In this document: positions 37,323 through 45,112 of the stretch, piece after piece
Position numbering within the stretch: position 1 is the first letter of the stretch
Layout: the number at the start of each line of letters is the position of its first letter
Assembly: GCF_900129545.1 (NCBI RefSeq)
Contig: NZ_FQWB01000007.1
Span: 124,001 to 188,000 of the forward strand
Reading direction: 5' to 3'
Length of the DNA: 64,000 nucleotides
Origin: Flavobacterium fluvii
GTDB lineage: Bacteria > Bacteroidota > Bacteroidia > Flavobacteriales > Flavobacteriaceae
The notes under the pieces: generated by a model
What the model was told of the DNA's origin: nothing
Database searches by the model: none
The model's input: the letters and a program-made list of their open reading frames with translations, nothing else
Made by a program: the position numbers and the translations under genes

Positions 37323-38693
37323 TTATTTATAATTAATTATTTCTTCTTTCCCCTCTAATTTACCTTCTGCAACTTCCCATACTGAAATGATGGGAAAAAA
37401 TTTAGAAAATACGGTAACAAGAAGCAATGTTCCTGCAATTGTTGCAGCAACAATAGTCAATTCAATCAGGCTTGGCGTATAATGTTTCCATGTTTCAGGA
37501 ACATCTTGTATAGGCAATAACGGATGAGCTTGACCAGGAATTACGATTAAATAAAATTTGAACCAGCCTGCTATTAAAACTGCAAGTGCTATAATACTAA
37601 GAGGCAATGGCTTTCTCATTTTTCTAAACAATGGCAAAATGCTAGGCACCGCTATTCCAAAAAACACCACCGACCAATAAAACAATGCTTCTTCACCTAC
37701 AAATAAATCCAATAAATGATTTTCATGCAAGCCTGACATTTTATAGGCAGGAACAAGATATTCATTGATATTAAAATAAGCGTAGATAAACCCCATCAAT
37801 ACCATGGCCTGACCCAATTTATCAAAGTGCATTTCCGTTAAATAATTCTCTAAATTATAAATTTTTCTGAATGCATATACAGCGATAACCATCGTTGCAA
37901 CGGTTATAAGAGCAGAACCTGATACAAAATACGCTCCAAAATTAGTACTGTCCCATTCTGGTCTCAATGTTGTCGAGAAAAGCCAAGCACTAACTGTTCT
38001 CAAGGCAATTCCCAACGGAATTATCAATACAGTCAAAATGAGCACCGTCTTTTTTAATACTTTCCATTGTTCCGCATTTCCTTCCCATCCAAAAGAGAGA
38101 ATATCATACATCTTCAATTGCCATTTTGGAAGGTTGTGCAAATGATTTTTACAAGTGGACAAAGAAGGAATCAATGCTATAAAAAGCACTAAAACACAGG
38201 CAACAAAATAGGTGGCCACAACAATTATATCCCAAATTATGGGTGATTGAATACGCCCATAAATAAACAAATGATGAAGTCTATCAGCACGCCCCATTGA
38301 AATCATGATACATATTCCAGCCATGGTAATACTGGACAACGATATAACATCGGCTATTCTTGAAAGAGGACGATACCATTGAAAATTTGTCAATCTTAGT
38401 ATTGCCGACATAAAAACGGAGGACAAACTCAAGGCTACCAAAAACAAAAAGTTAGATATGTAAACACCCCAGGTTGTATAATCCCTCAATCCTGTGGTAA
38501 CATATTTACCCCTAGTTTCCTGCAAATAATAAGCAAACACTCCAGCCAAGAAAACGGCTGTCAGGAATCCAATCCAAATCTTTGCCCCTATACCAATTTT
38601 TTCTATTGGCCGCAGCAAATCGTCTTTCATAATCATATACTCTTCCTGGGTAAAGGTTTCGTATTTAACTGATTCTGCTTTATCTATAGACAT
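37323..38693 (-). CDS. NrfD/PsrC-family quinone-site membrane subunit
   Basis: A 456-residue protein with about ten transmembrane segments. It carries family features such as LRDYTTWGVYISNFLFLVAL near residue 71 and GRADRLHHLFIYGRIQSPII near 134. NrfD-type proteins bind menaquinol and pass electrons to a periplasmic Fe-S protein. That protein is encoded immediately upstream (20-bp gap). The longer start giving MSIDKAESVKYETF is used. There is no molybdopterin subunit nearby, unlike polysulfide, arsenate or DMSO reductases. Confidence 0.9.
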   Translation of the reverse strand: MSIDKAESVKYETFTQEEYMIMKDDLLRPIEKIGIGAKIWIGFLTAVFLAGVFAYYLQETRGKYVTTGLRDYTTWGVYISNFLFLVALSLSSVFMSAILRLTNFQWYRPLSRIADVISLSSITMAGICIMISMGRADRLHHLFIYGRIQSPIIWDIIVVATYFVACVLVLFIALIPSLSTCKNHLHNLPKWQLKMYDILSFGWEGNAEQWKVLKKTVLILTVLIIPLGIALRTVSAWLFSTTLRPEWDSTNFGAYFVSGSALITVATMVIAVYAFRKIYNLENYLTEMHFDKLGQAMVLMGFIYAYFNINEYLVPAYKMSGLHENHLLDLFVGEEALFYWSVVFFGIAVPSILPLFRKMRKPLPLSIIALAVLIAGWFKFYLIVIPGQAHPLLPIQDVPETWKHYTPSLIELTIVAATIAGTLLLVTVFSKFFPIISVWEVAEGKLEGKEEIINYK

Positions 38694-38713
38694 AATTTAT
38701 ACTTTTAAAAAGA

Positions 38714-39649
38714 TTAATCTTTTGTATTATGAGCTTCGGTTGCATCTTCAAACGGGAAATTACGTGCTACTGGAGGCAAGTAATACACACGAGGTTTTGT
38801 TCCCAATTCTTCAAATTGGCGGTAAGCTCCCCTGTCTTGCAATAATTTTTTCAATCTAAAAGTGTCCTCACCGTTAGTAACCACATCTTCCAATTCATCT
38901 CCATGAAGTATGGCTCCATTTGGACATTCCACAACACATGCAGGCAATAAACCCTTCTCGGAGCGATCTGTACAGAAATCACATTTTGCAACAGTTCCTT
39001 CTTGCGCATAAGGAGTTCTACAATGGTTTGGATCTGAAGTATCGTTTCCATGTTCTTCGGTAAATTTCAGTTGTTCCGGTTTTCCAAAGTTGAAAGTTCG
39101 GGCTGAATAAGGACAAGCAGCCATACAGAATTTACATCCAATACAACGGTCATAATCCATGGCAACAATTCCGTCTTCACGTTTGAATGTGGCATCTACC
39201 GGACATACTTTTGTACACGGAGGATTATCGCAATGGTAGCACATCGTAGGAAACCAATACGGTGATTCAAGCTCCGAGTTTTGCATCTTTTTCACCTTGA
39301 TATACTCTACCGGAGCTATATAATTATGTGCCGTTTGACATCCTTCAATACATTTTCTTTCATTGGCACATTTGCCTAAATCGATAACGCGGATAAATTT
39401 TTTCCCTTTAACTCCTTGACGAATTTCTTCACTTGTATAATTGTCGTTCATGGCATGATGCTCGACATGTGAACTATCCACTTCCACAAGTTTACCATCG
39501 GCTGTAAGCACTTTTACTTTTTTGCCTGTTTCCTTTGGAGCTTCATCTGTAACAGCTTTAGCAATTGCTGTCCCTGCCAAAGCTATTCCACCTAGAGCAC
39601 CGAGTCTCAGGAAATTTCGACGACTTGAATTATTGTTTTCGTTTTCCAT
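38714..39649 (-). CDS. Tat-exported 4Fe-4S ferredoxin-type subunit
   Basis: A 311-residue periplasmic iron-sulfur protein of the NrfC/PsrB/HybA class. A twin-arginine signal is present (SSRRNFLRLG, Arg10-Arg11). Cys groups follow: GKCANERKCIEGC near residue 95, CYHCDNPPCTKVCP near 136, CIGCKFCMAACP near 167 and KCDFC...CVVECP near 223-240, consistent with four clusters. The first group has a C-x5-C-x3-C spacing instead of the usual C-x2-C-x2-C. It exchanges electrons with the NrfD subunit downstream. First gene of its operon, with an FNR-like palindrome 109 bp upstream. Confidence 0.93.
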   Translation of the reverse strand: MENENNNSSRRNFLRLGALGGIALAGTAIAKAVTDEAPKETGKKVKVLTADGKLVEVDSSHVEHHAMNDNYTSEEIRQGVKGKKFIRVIDLGKCANERKCIEGCQTAHNYIAPVEYIKVKKMQNSELESPYWFPTMCYHCDNPPCTKVCPVDATFKREDGIVAMDYDRCIGCKFCMAACPYSARTFNFGKPEQLKFTEEHGNDTSDPNHCRTPYAQEGTVAKCDFCTDRSEKGLLPACVVECPNGAILHGDELEDVVTNGEDTFRLKKLLQDRGAYRQFEELGTKPRVYYLPPVARNFPFEDATEAHNTKD

Positions 39650-39757
39650 TTTTCATCAATTTAGTTGCTAAAAATTCATTGCAATTAGAATATATTTTGG
39701 TTTATGTCTTTCGTTTAAATCATGGTGCAAATTTCAATATTAAATTTCCGAATACTA

Positions 39758-39771
39758 ATGATAATTATCAT
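39758..39771 (-). promoter_or_regulatory. FNR-like palindrome upstream of the ferredoxin/NrfD operon
   Basis: ATGATAATTATCAT is a perfect 14-bp palindrome containing TGAT-N4-ATCA, the core of CRP/FNR-family sites (FNR: TTGAT-N4-ATCAA). It starts 109 bp before the ATG at 39649. On the minus strand a TGAAATTTG that could act as a -7 element follows 22 nt after it, placing the palindrome near -40, an activator position. A near-identical site precedes the multihaem operon. Confidence 0.6.
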
Positions 39772-39860
39772 ACTATAGTTAAAACTACCCACTAATCGAA
39801 TTCAAAGGTTGAATTTAGTTAAAATTCGGCAAATAATGCAATAAAAATGAATATAAAAAT

Positions 39861-39910
39861 ATAAAAGAGGATTAACTCATCCTAATTTATGAATGAGAAT
39901 CCTCTTTTAT
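39861..39910 (-). terminator. Terminator of the multihaem cytochrome/DUF5777 unit
   Basis: ATAAAAGAGGATT / AATCCTCTTTTAT forms a 13-bp outer stem, with an inner CTCAT/ATGAG pairing. It lies about 50 bp after the DUF5777 stop at 39961. Confidence 0.75.
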
Positions 39911-39960
39911 ATTTTATCAACCGCCAGGGTGGTTATACAAATGATAATTTTCTCAACATA

Positions 39961-40848
39961 CTACCAAGTTCTGGATATGTTAAATCCAATGGCAAATTCG
40001 CCTTCAAAGAATTCGAATTGATTGAACATATTGCTTTGTTGGTTCACGATTCCCCTATAATTACTTATGAAAATTTGAAATGTATGCCCAACAGTAGAAA
40101 ACTCGGTTCCAACTGAAAATCCTGGTTTAGGAGCATCATTTTGAGAGGTAATCGGTTGATTTACGTCCAAAAGTACAGACATGGTGGAAGTGACTTTTGC
40201 ACGACCTCCCAATTGAAGAGCAAATAAATCATTATTCATGGAAGCATCAACTACATTATAATGTGAATAACTTGGTCCTAATTGCAATGAATACACCTTG
40301 TTGATTTTTTTTGCAATTATCAATTGGTTGTAAAATGACCAACGATCTGTCAAATGATAAAAATTCTCTTTTGGTAAAGCGCTAATGGACCAATTCCCAT
40401 AATAAGTAACACTTATCGGCATTTTGCCGTCAACGGTTTGTTTTAACAAAGCAGCCTTAAGACTGAAATCTTGCAATCTAACGTCTTTTGTAGTTCCAAA
40501 ACCAACAGTAATACGATCTGTAATGGAATAATTTAATGCGATACGAATATTTGCAGGTGCCCAGATTCCAATCATGTCATTGGTTCCATTCACAAGACCA
40601 AAACGGTGATTCATGATCATTTCGATGGTTCCTTTCGAATACACTCGATTCGTTTGGCTTTCAATCAATGAAGTGCTTTCAAAAGCGGCACGTTCATACT
40701 CTATTTCTTTTACAGCCGGAACGCTGTCTTCTTGAACTGCTGGTATGCTATCTTTTTGTACGGCGGCAATGGTATCTTTTTGTTCTTGTGCCAACATCAT
40801 CATTGGCAAAGTAAACAGGGCTATAAATATTATTTTTTTTAATTTCAT
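39961..40848 (-). CDS. DUF5777-family outer-membrane beta-barrel
   Basis: A 295-residue protein with a signal peptide (MKLKKIIFIALFTLPMMMLAQ), a short Asp/Val/Pro-rich linker with three copies of a KDSIPAVQ-like unit, and then about ten to twelve alternating beta-strands ending in FAIGFNISRTW, whose aromatic C-terminus is usual for outer-membrane barrels. Known Bacteroidota members lie next to cytochromes and YceI proteins. Here it follows two cytochrome lipoprotein genes, 16 bp after the second. It may pass the cytochrome or a substrate through the outer membrane; this is inferred. Confidence 0.8.
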   Translation of the reverse strand: MKLKKIIFIALFTLPMMMLAQEQKDTIAAVQKDSIPAVQEDSVPAVKEIEYERAAFESTSLIESQTNRVYSKGTIEMIMNHRFGLVNGTNDMIGIWAPANIRIALNYSITDRITVGFGTTKDVRLQDFSLKAALLKQTVDGKMPISVTYYGNWSISALPKENFYHLTDRWSFYNQLIIAKKINKVYSLQLGPSYSHYNVVDASMNNDLFALQLGGRAKVTSTMSVLLDVNQPITSQNDAPKPGFSVGTEFSTVGHTFQIFISNYRGIVNQQSNMFNQFEFFEGEFAIGFNISRTW

Positions 40849-40864
40849 GATTTCTTATTTATAG

Positions 40865-41248
40865 TTAATTGTTAAGCGCCCCGTCATTAATCCACTTATC
40901 CACAATTGCGATTTTTGAATCACTCCATTTTCCTCCAGGAGGCATTAAAGCGGCACCATCACCCATTAGAGATTTATGCAGTTTACTTCCCGCAGCGTTT
41001 CCTGGAACAACATATTTGTTGTTTGCAGTCAATGCACTATACGAATTTGCAGCAGTCAAGTCTGGCGCTGTCCCTCCCGATTTATGACAACCGATACAAG
41101 ACTCATTCCATAATGGCTGAACATCTTCTGAGTAAGAAACTACGTCCGGAAGTGGAACAACAGGTTCTGGCGGCATTGTATCATAGTAACAGGATGTAGC
41201 CATCAAACCCACTGTCAGCATTATTACATATTGAATTGTTTTTTTCAT
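40865..41248 (-). CDS. Monohaem cytochrome c lipoprotein
   Basis: A 127-residue lipoprotein: lipobox near MATSC (Cys20), one haem site CIGCH at residues 51-55, and MPPGG near residue 102 as the likely Met ligand region. The layout is like short cytochrome modules of DUF1588/planctomycete-type proteins. It is membrane-anchored, probably at the outer membrane facing the periplasm or the surface. It lies between the hexahaem gene and the DUF5777 barrel in one direction, and would link the two. Confidence 0.88.
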   Translation of the reverse strand: MKKTIQYVIMLTVGLMATSCYYDTMPPEPVVPLPDVVSYSEDVQPLWNESCIGCHKSGGTAPDLTAANSYSALTANNKYVVPGNAAGSKLHKSLMGDGAALMPPGGKWSDSKIAIVDKWINDGALNN

Positions 41249-41388
41249 CTTTTATTTTTTATTTGAATAATTGCTATATTGTCTTATTCAACAATTTTCA
41301 TTGTCAAGAGATTCAAATTTTCGCGAGCAATATAGTACTTTGTCAAAGAAAGACATATAAAATCCCAATCCTTCAACAATTAAATAAA

Positions 41389-41416
41389 TACCTCTGGGAC
41401 TCTCTGCCCAGAGGTA
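41389..41416 (-). terminator. Hairpin after the hexahaem cytochrome gene
   Basis: TACCTCTGGG / CCCAGAGGTA, a perfect 10-bp stem with an 8-nt loop, lies about 10 bp after the stop of the hexahaem gene. The following T-run on the minus strand is weak, so partial read-through into the next two genes is likely. Confidence 0.65.
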
Positions 41417-41425
41417 AGTTATTTT

Positions 41426-42763
41426 TTATTTTAATGCTTCGATAGAGTTTTGAATTAAAGCCATTACGTAAAGTGGGTTGTGAACACCTTTACCTTCGTC
41501 CCCTATCACTAATTTGTAATTCCAATACGCCTGAGAATATTTAAGAGGAAAATCTGTTCTTGATTGGTACCAAACTCCAGGAGTTGTGTTTCCTGAACCA
41601 GGAGTCGTAGGGAACGGCAATCCTGTAGTACTGTCATAAGCTTTAATACTCACACTAGCACTCACACCAGTTCCAGAAACAGTAAAATAAGTAGGTTTTG
41701 CCGCGAATGCTGCCACCAATTTTGCAATTTCTGCATCAAATTTAGCATGGAAAGTGGTCAATAAAGTTTCAGGACTTGAATGGCAAGTCACACAAGTTTG
41801 AAAAGAAAGTTTAAAGGTATGTGAACCTGTATTTGTAGTCCCCGGTTTAGGTGTATCCATATGACACTTTACACAAGAAGCCGATTTGTAGTGCGCAGCT
41901 GTTTTTGCTGCAGGCAAACGTGTTGTGGTTCCTTCTATGTCAATACCATTGATTCCCATCCACAAATCTCCTTGTTCAGATGCGTGAACACTGGTACCTG
42001 TATTGGAGTAAATTTTGTAAAAGGTAGTTCCTGCTGGATAAGGACCTACTTTATCGGCCAATTTTCTTTGCGACCAGTATCTGTATAAAGGACCTGTTGG
42101 GCTATTGGTAATTACAACGTTTCCTGAAGCATCTTTTTCACCAGCTTCAATAACCGGTCTTTTGTAATATCCATTTGAATCAGGTCTTGCTTGGTGACAT
42201 CCAATACAAGTGTTGGCTGAACTAACCCCGTCTGTTGGCGAAGCATTTAAAAAGAATCCCGGGTTGATTTTTTGTGGTACGGCGGCAATATTTCTTAAAC
42301 CAAAATCATTTCCGTCAACAGCAAAATTCAAAGATCTGTGAACTGTACCATGACAACCTTCACAACCAATCTGTTTAACCATATCATATCCCATAGGATT
42401 TGGTTGACCATATTTTTTTGTATCTATATACCCTTCTTGAGAGTGGCATTGAGAGCAAAATGCCCTATTGCTGTTCAAAGAACCATCAGCATAAACTGAA
42501 TTACGTTGATCGGAACCACTAGGAGTAATACCACCATAAACATGTCCTCCCAGAAAATGTGTCGACAAGTTATAAGCATCAATAATAGGTTGTTTATGAG
42601 CAACGGAGTGACATGTTTCACAAGAAGCTGTTCCAGAGACACCGTCTGTACCATTTTCACCCGGTGGTCCAGGTACTGGAATATATTCGTCATGCGTACA
42701 TCCCTGCAAGGAGAAAAAAAGAAGTCCTAAAACAACTAACATAGTTTGTTTGACTGTTTTCAT
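41426..42763 (-). CDS. Hexahaem cytochrome c lipoprotein
   Basis: A 445-residue lipoprotein: lipobox SLQGC (Cys22), a collagen-like PGPPGENGTDG linker, then six CXXCH haem sites at residues 48, 103, 134, 186, 297 and 324. Several further His (for example GTVHRS and TFHAKFD) could be distal ligands. The ~100 residues after the last haem contain no CXXCH. It lacks the CX2CK of nitrite reductase NrfA and any known active-site pattern, so it may be an electron conduit or an unknown reductase. First in its unit, with an FNR-like palindrome about 100 bp upstream. Confidence 0.88.
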   Translation of the reverse strand: MKTVKQTMLVVLGLLFFSLQGCTHDEYIPVPGPPGENGTDGVSGTASCETCHSVAHKQPIIDAYNLSTHFLGGHVYGGITPSGSDQRNSVYADGSLNSNRAFCSQCHSQEGYIDTKKYGQPNPMGYDMVKQIGCEGCHGTVHRSLNFAVDGNDFGLRNIAAVPQKINPGFFLNASPTDGVSSANTCIGCHQARPDSNGYYKRPVIEAGEKDASGNVVITNSPTGPLYRYWSQRKLADKVGPYPAGTTFYKIYSNTGTSVHASEQGDLWMGINGIDIEGTTTRLPAAKTAAHYKSASCVKCHMDTPKPGTTNTGSHTFKLSFQTCVTCHSSPETLLTTFHAKFDAEIAKLVAAFAAKPTYFTVSGTGVSASVSIKAYDSTTGLPFPTTPGSGNTTPGVWYQSRTDFPLKYSQAYWNYKLVIGDEGKGVHNPLYVMALIQNSIEALK

Positions 42764-43268
42764 AATTTCGAGAGTTTAATTTATTGATTTCCTTAACTTA
42801 TTCTTAACTTAATCTTATGTTATTTTTATGATATAAAATTATTTGTTATTTGAAGAATAGAATATGATATTTATCATACTTTGAATAAATGACACTTATT
42901 TAGTTCTTTTCTAATTAATTATCTTGGAATCGCAAACCTTTTATTACAATACAGAAATATTGCCATTTGGTGTAAATGGATTAATCTGAAACATTTACTT
43001 ACCAAAAATAATAAAAAATAATAATAAAAAAAACAAAAAACAGCAGATTAATCACTCCCTTATTTTGAAAATTAATTTCTTGAAATATTCGAATTATGGA
43101 AAATCTGCTGAATCTGCAAAATTGGATAGTGATTTTTATAAAAAACAAAAAATCACCTACTATTTTTGACCACATTATCCCAAAAAGCAAATCTTAGAAA
43201 TGAAAAAAAAATAAAGTTAAAATAAAAATCTTACACTTTAAAACAATAGAGAATTGATTCTTAATTAT
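42764..43268. other. 505-bp intergenic region
   Basis: Holds the FNR-like site at 42863-42878 and an inverted repeat GTAAATG / CATTTAC at 42972-42998. The rest is very A/T-rich. A 63-codon minus-strand frame (42999-43190) encodes only Phe/Ile-rich sequence from A/T composition and is not taken as a gene. Confidence 0.6.
42863..42878 (-). promoter_or_regulatory. FNR-like palindrome upstream of the hexahaem cytochrome unit
   Basis: TATGATATTTATCATA has TGAT-N4-ATCA at its core and one mismatched central pair. On the minus strand it shares 15 of 16 bases (GTATGATAAaTATCAT) with the site at 39758-39771, and both are followed 22-23 nt later by a T-rich -7-like element. It begins 100 bp before the ATG at 42763. 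Confidence 0.6.
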
Positions 43269-44990
43269 TTATACAGTTTCTAGTTTTTCTCTAAAAATTG
43301 TTGCCTGCATAATCATGGACAAGATTATGGCAAGCATTGCTCCAATAAAATTGAGCCACAAATAACCCAGTTTCTCTTCGCCGCTTGGATAAATGAATAT
43401 GGCGTAGTAATAGATTATAAAAATGGTAATCTGGCTGATGACGGCACTGTAAAAAATAGCTCTGGCCTGAACGTGTCTTATATAAAAACCAACCAAGAAA
43501 ATTCCCAAAACAGTTCCATAGAAAATAGACCCCACAATATTGACCAATTGGATCAAGTTTTCGAACAGGGTTCCAATACTGGCAAAAAGTATGGCCACAA
43601 TTCCCCAAAAAAGGGTAAAAAATTTGGAGGCATTCACATAATGTCTTTCTGATTTCTCTTCCTTTATATTGCGTTTGTAAATATCGATTGCCGTTGTCGA
43701 TGCCAATGCATTAAGTCCAGAGGCCGTAGAAGACATCGCTGCCGAAATTATTACCGCCAGCAGCAAACCAATCAAGCCTTTGGGCAAATAATTCAATATG
43801 AAGTGGAAAAACACGTAATCCTTGTCATTTGTTTCGCTGTTGCTGTCCGCTTTAAAAATGATTTCTTTGGCACGATCCCTTAAATCCTTTTCCCTGCTGG
43901 ACAACCCAACCAATTCTTTTCGAAGAATGGGATTGTCGTAATCCTGGTTGAGCTGATCGATATACAACAAATTAATCACTTTCTTGTCTTCGGAAAGAGC
44001 CGATAATTTCTGCTCCAAAGCGTGATATTGATTTTTGTATTGGGATTTTTCAATAATCGTTTTATTGTTGGGATTAAAATTCAAGGGAACTGGATTGAAT
44101 TGGAAAAACACAAAAACCATGACCCCGGTTAGCAGTATGAAAAATTGCATCGGCACTTTGAGAAGTCCGTTCATTATTAATCCCATTTGACTTTCCCGAA
44201 CTGATTTTCCAGACAAATAACGTCCCACTTGGGATTGATCCGTTCCAAAATAAGCCAAGGCCAGAAAAAAACCTCCCGTGATTCCGCTCCAAAACGTATA
44301 TTTTTCTTCAAAATCAATCGAAAAATCGACTATATCCATTTTGTTGTTGGCACCAGCAATATGCAGTGCACTAGTAAAAGTCATGTCGTTGGGCAAATAA
44401 TACAAAATCAAGAAAAAAGTGATAATCATTCCAGACATAATCACGAACATTTGCTGTTTTTGGGTTACATTCACGGCTTTGGTTCCACCCGAAAAAGTAT
44501 AAATAATTACCAGGACACCAATTAATATATTCATTGCTGTCAGGTTCCAACCCAACAATGCCGACAAAATTATTGCAGGTGCATAAATAGTCAAACCTGT
44601 CCCCAACCCTCTTTGCACCAAAAATAAAATAGCGGCAAGTGAACGAGTTCTTAAATCAAATCTTTTTTCGAGGTATTCATAAGCCGTAAAAACCTTGTAT
44701 TTATGATATAAAGGAATGAAAGTTAAACAAATGACCACCATGGCAATAGGCAATCCAAAGTAGAATTGCAAAAAACCCATTCCGTCATGATAGGCTTGTC
44801 CAGGAGTCGAAAGAAAAGTAATGGCACTGGCTTGTGTCGCCATAACCGAAAGCCCCACGGTGTACCATGGCGTTTCGTTGCTGCCCAGAATATAATCTTC
44901 CACATTCTTGCTGCCCTTTGTTTTCCATACGCCATAAATCACTATAAATAGCAAGGTTACAACCAGGACAATCCAATCGAATAACTGCAT
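43269..44990 (-). CDS. Sodium:solute symporter (SSS family)
   Basis: A 573-residue inner-membrane protein with about 13-14 transmembrane segments of the SSS/SLC5 fold. Conserved parts: the start FDWIVLVVTLLFIVIYGVWK, the Na+-site helix WYTVGLSVMATQASAITFLS, LVQRGLGTGLTIYAPAIILS and SAAMSSTASGLNALASTTAI near residue 412. A large soluble loop (about residues 300-385) is inserted between helices. It takes up an organic solute with Na+; the solute is unknown. Preceded by a 35-aa membrane protein gene and by a PIG-L deacetylase gene, so the substrate may be a sugar, amino sugar or sialic-acid-like compound. Confidence 0.9.
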   Translation of the reverse strand: MQLFDWIVLVVTLLFIVIYGVWKTKGSKNVEDYILGSNETPWYTVGLSVMATQASAITFLSTPGQAYHDGMGFLQFYFGLPIAMVVICLTFIPLYHKYKVFTAYEYLEKRFDLRTRSLAAILFLVQRGLGTGLTIYAPAIILSALLGWNLTAMNILIGVLVIIYTFSGGTKAVNVTQKQQMFVIMSGMIITFFLILYYLPNDMTFTSALHIAGANNKMDIVDFSIDFEEKYTFWSGITGGFFLALAYFGTDQSQVGRYLSGKSVRESQMGLIMNGLLKVPMQFFILLTGVMVFVFFQFNPVPLNFNPNNKTIIEKSQYKNQYHALEQKLSALSEDKKVINLLYIDQLNQDYDNPILRKELVGLSSREKDLRDRAKEIIFKADSNSETNDKDYVFFHFILNYLPKGLIGLLLAVIISAAMSSTASGLNALASTTAIDIYKRNIKEEKSERHYVNASKFFTLFWGIVAILFASIGTLFENLIQLVNIVGSIFYGTVLGIFLVGFYIRHVQARAIFYSAVISQITIFIIYYYAIFIYPSGEEKLGYLWLNFIGAMLAIILSMIMQATIFREKLETV

Positions 44991-44994
44991 AGTT

Positions 44995-45102
44995 TCAAGA
45001 ATATAATTCCATTAATAAATAAAAAACCAAAATATAAGCAGCATTGATCACAAGAACCCAAGTGTAGCTTTTCTTCCAAGTTTTGACTTTGTTGGTTTCC
45101 AT
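44995..45102 (-). CDS. 35-aa single-span membrane protein before the SSS symporter
   Basis: A 35-codon frame, ATG at 45102, stop at 44995, reading METNKVKTWKKSYTWVLVIN and then a hydrophobic helix with AAYILVFYLL, ending in LYS. Lys-rich N-terminus and one transmembrane segment. It starts 11 bp after the PIG-L gene and stops 5 bp before the symporter ATG, so all three are in one operon. Similar short proteins accompany SSS symporters and may stabilise the transporter; that role is inferred. Confidence 0.65.
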   Translation of the reverse strand: METNKVKTWKKSYTWVLVINAAYILVFYLLMELYS

Positions 45103-45112
45103 AATTTGATTT

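Larger units (their letters stand above)
39650..39960. other. Regulatory region between the two electron-transfer operons
   Basis: No gene. It contains the FNR-like palindrome at 39758-39771 that serves the ferredoxin operon, and the terminator hairpin at 39861-39910 that ends the multihaem/DUF5777 unit. A short + strand ORF overlapping this region is not supported by any family feature. Confidence 0.7.

Noticed and set aside
36310..39649. Alternative complex III (Act) or a polysulfide/DMSO reductase
   Set aside because: No molybdopterin-like or ActB-type large subunit and no pentahaem ActA is present; only NrfD and ferredoxin modules match.
41426..42763. Hexahaem protein as nitrite reductase NrfA
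   Set aside because: No CX2CK haem site and six rather than five CXXCH; the sequence around the haems does not follow NrfA.
42972..42998. GTAAATG / CATTTAC inverted repeat as a second regulator site
   Set aside because: Short arms, a 13-nt gap, and about 210 bp from the nearest start codon, so not supported.
42999..43190. 63-codon minus-strand frame with Phe/Ile-rich sequence
   Set aside because: Composition follows from A/T-rich DNA; no start signal or family feature, and the region is intergenic with regulatory sites.
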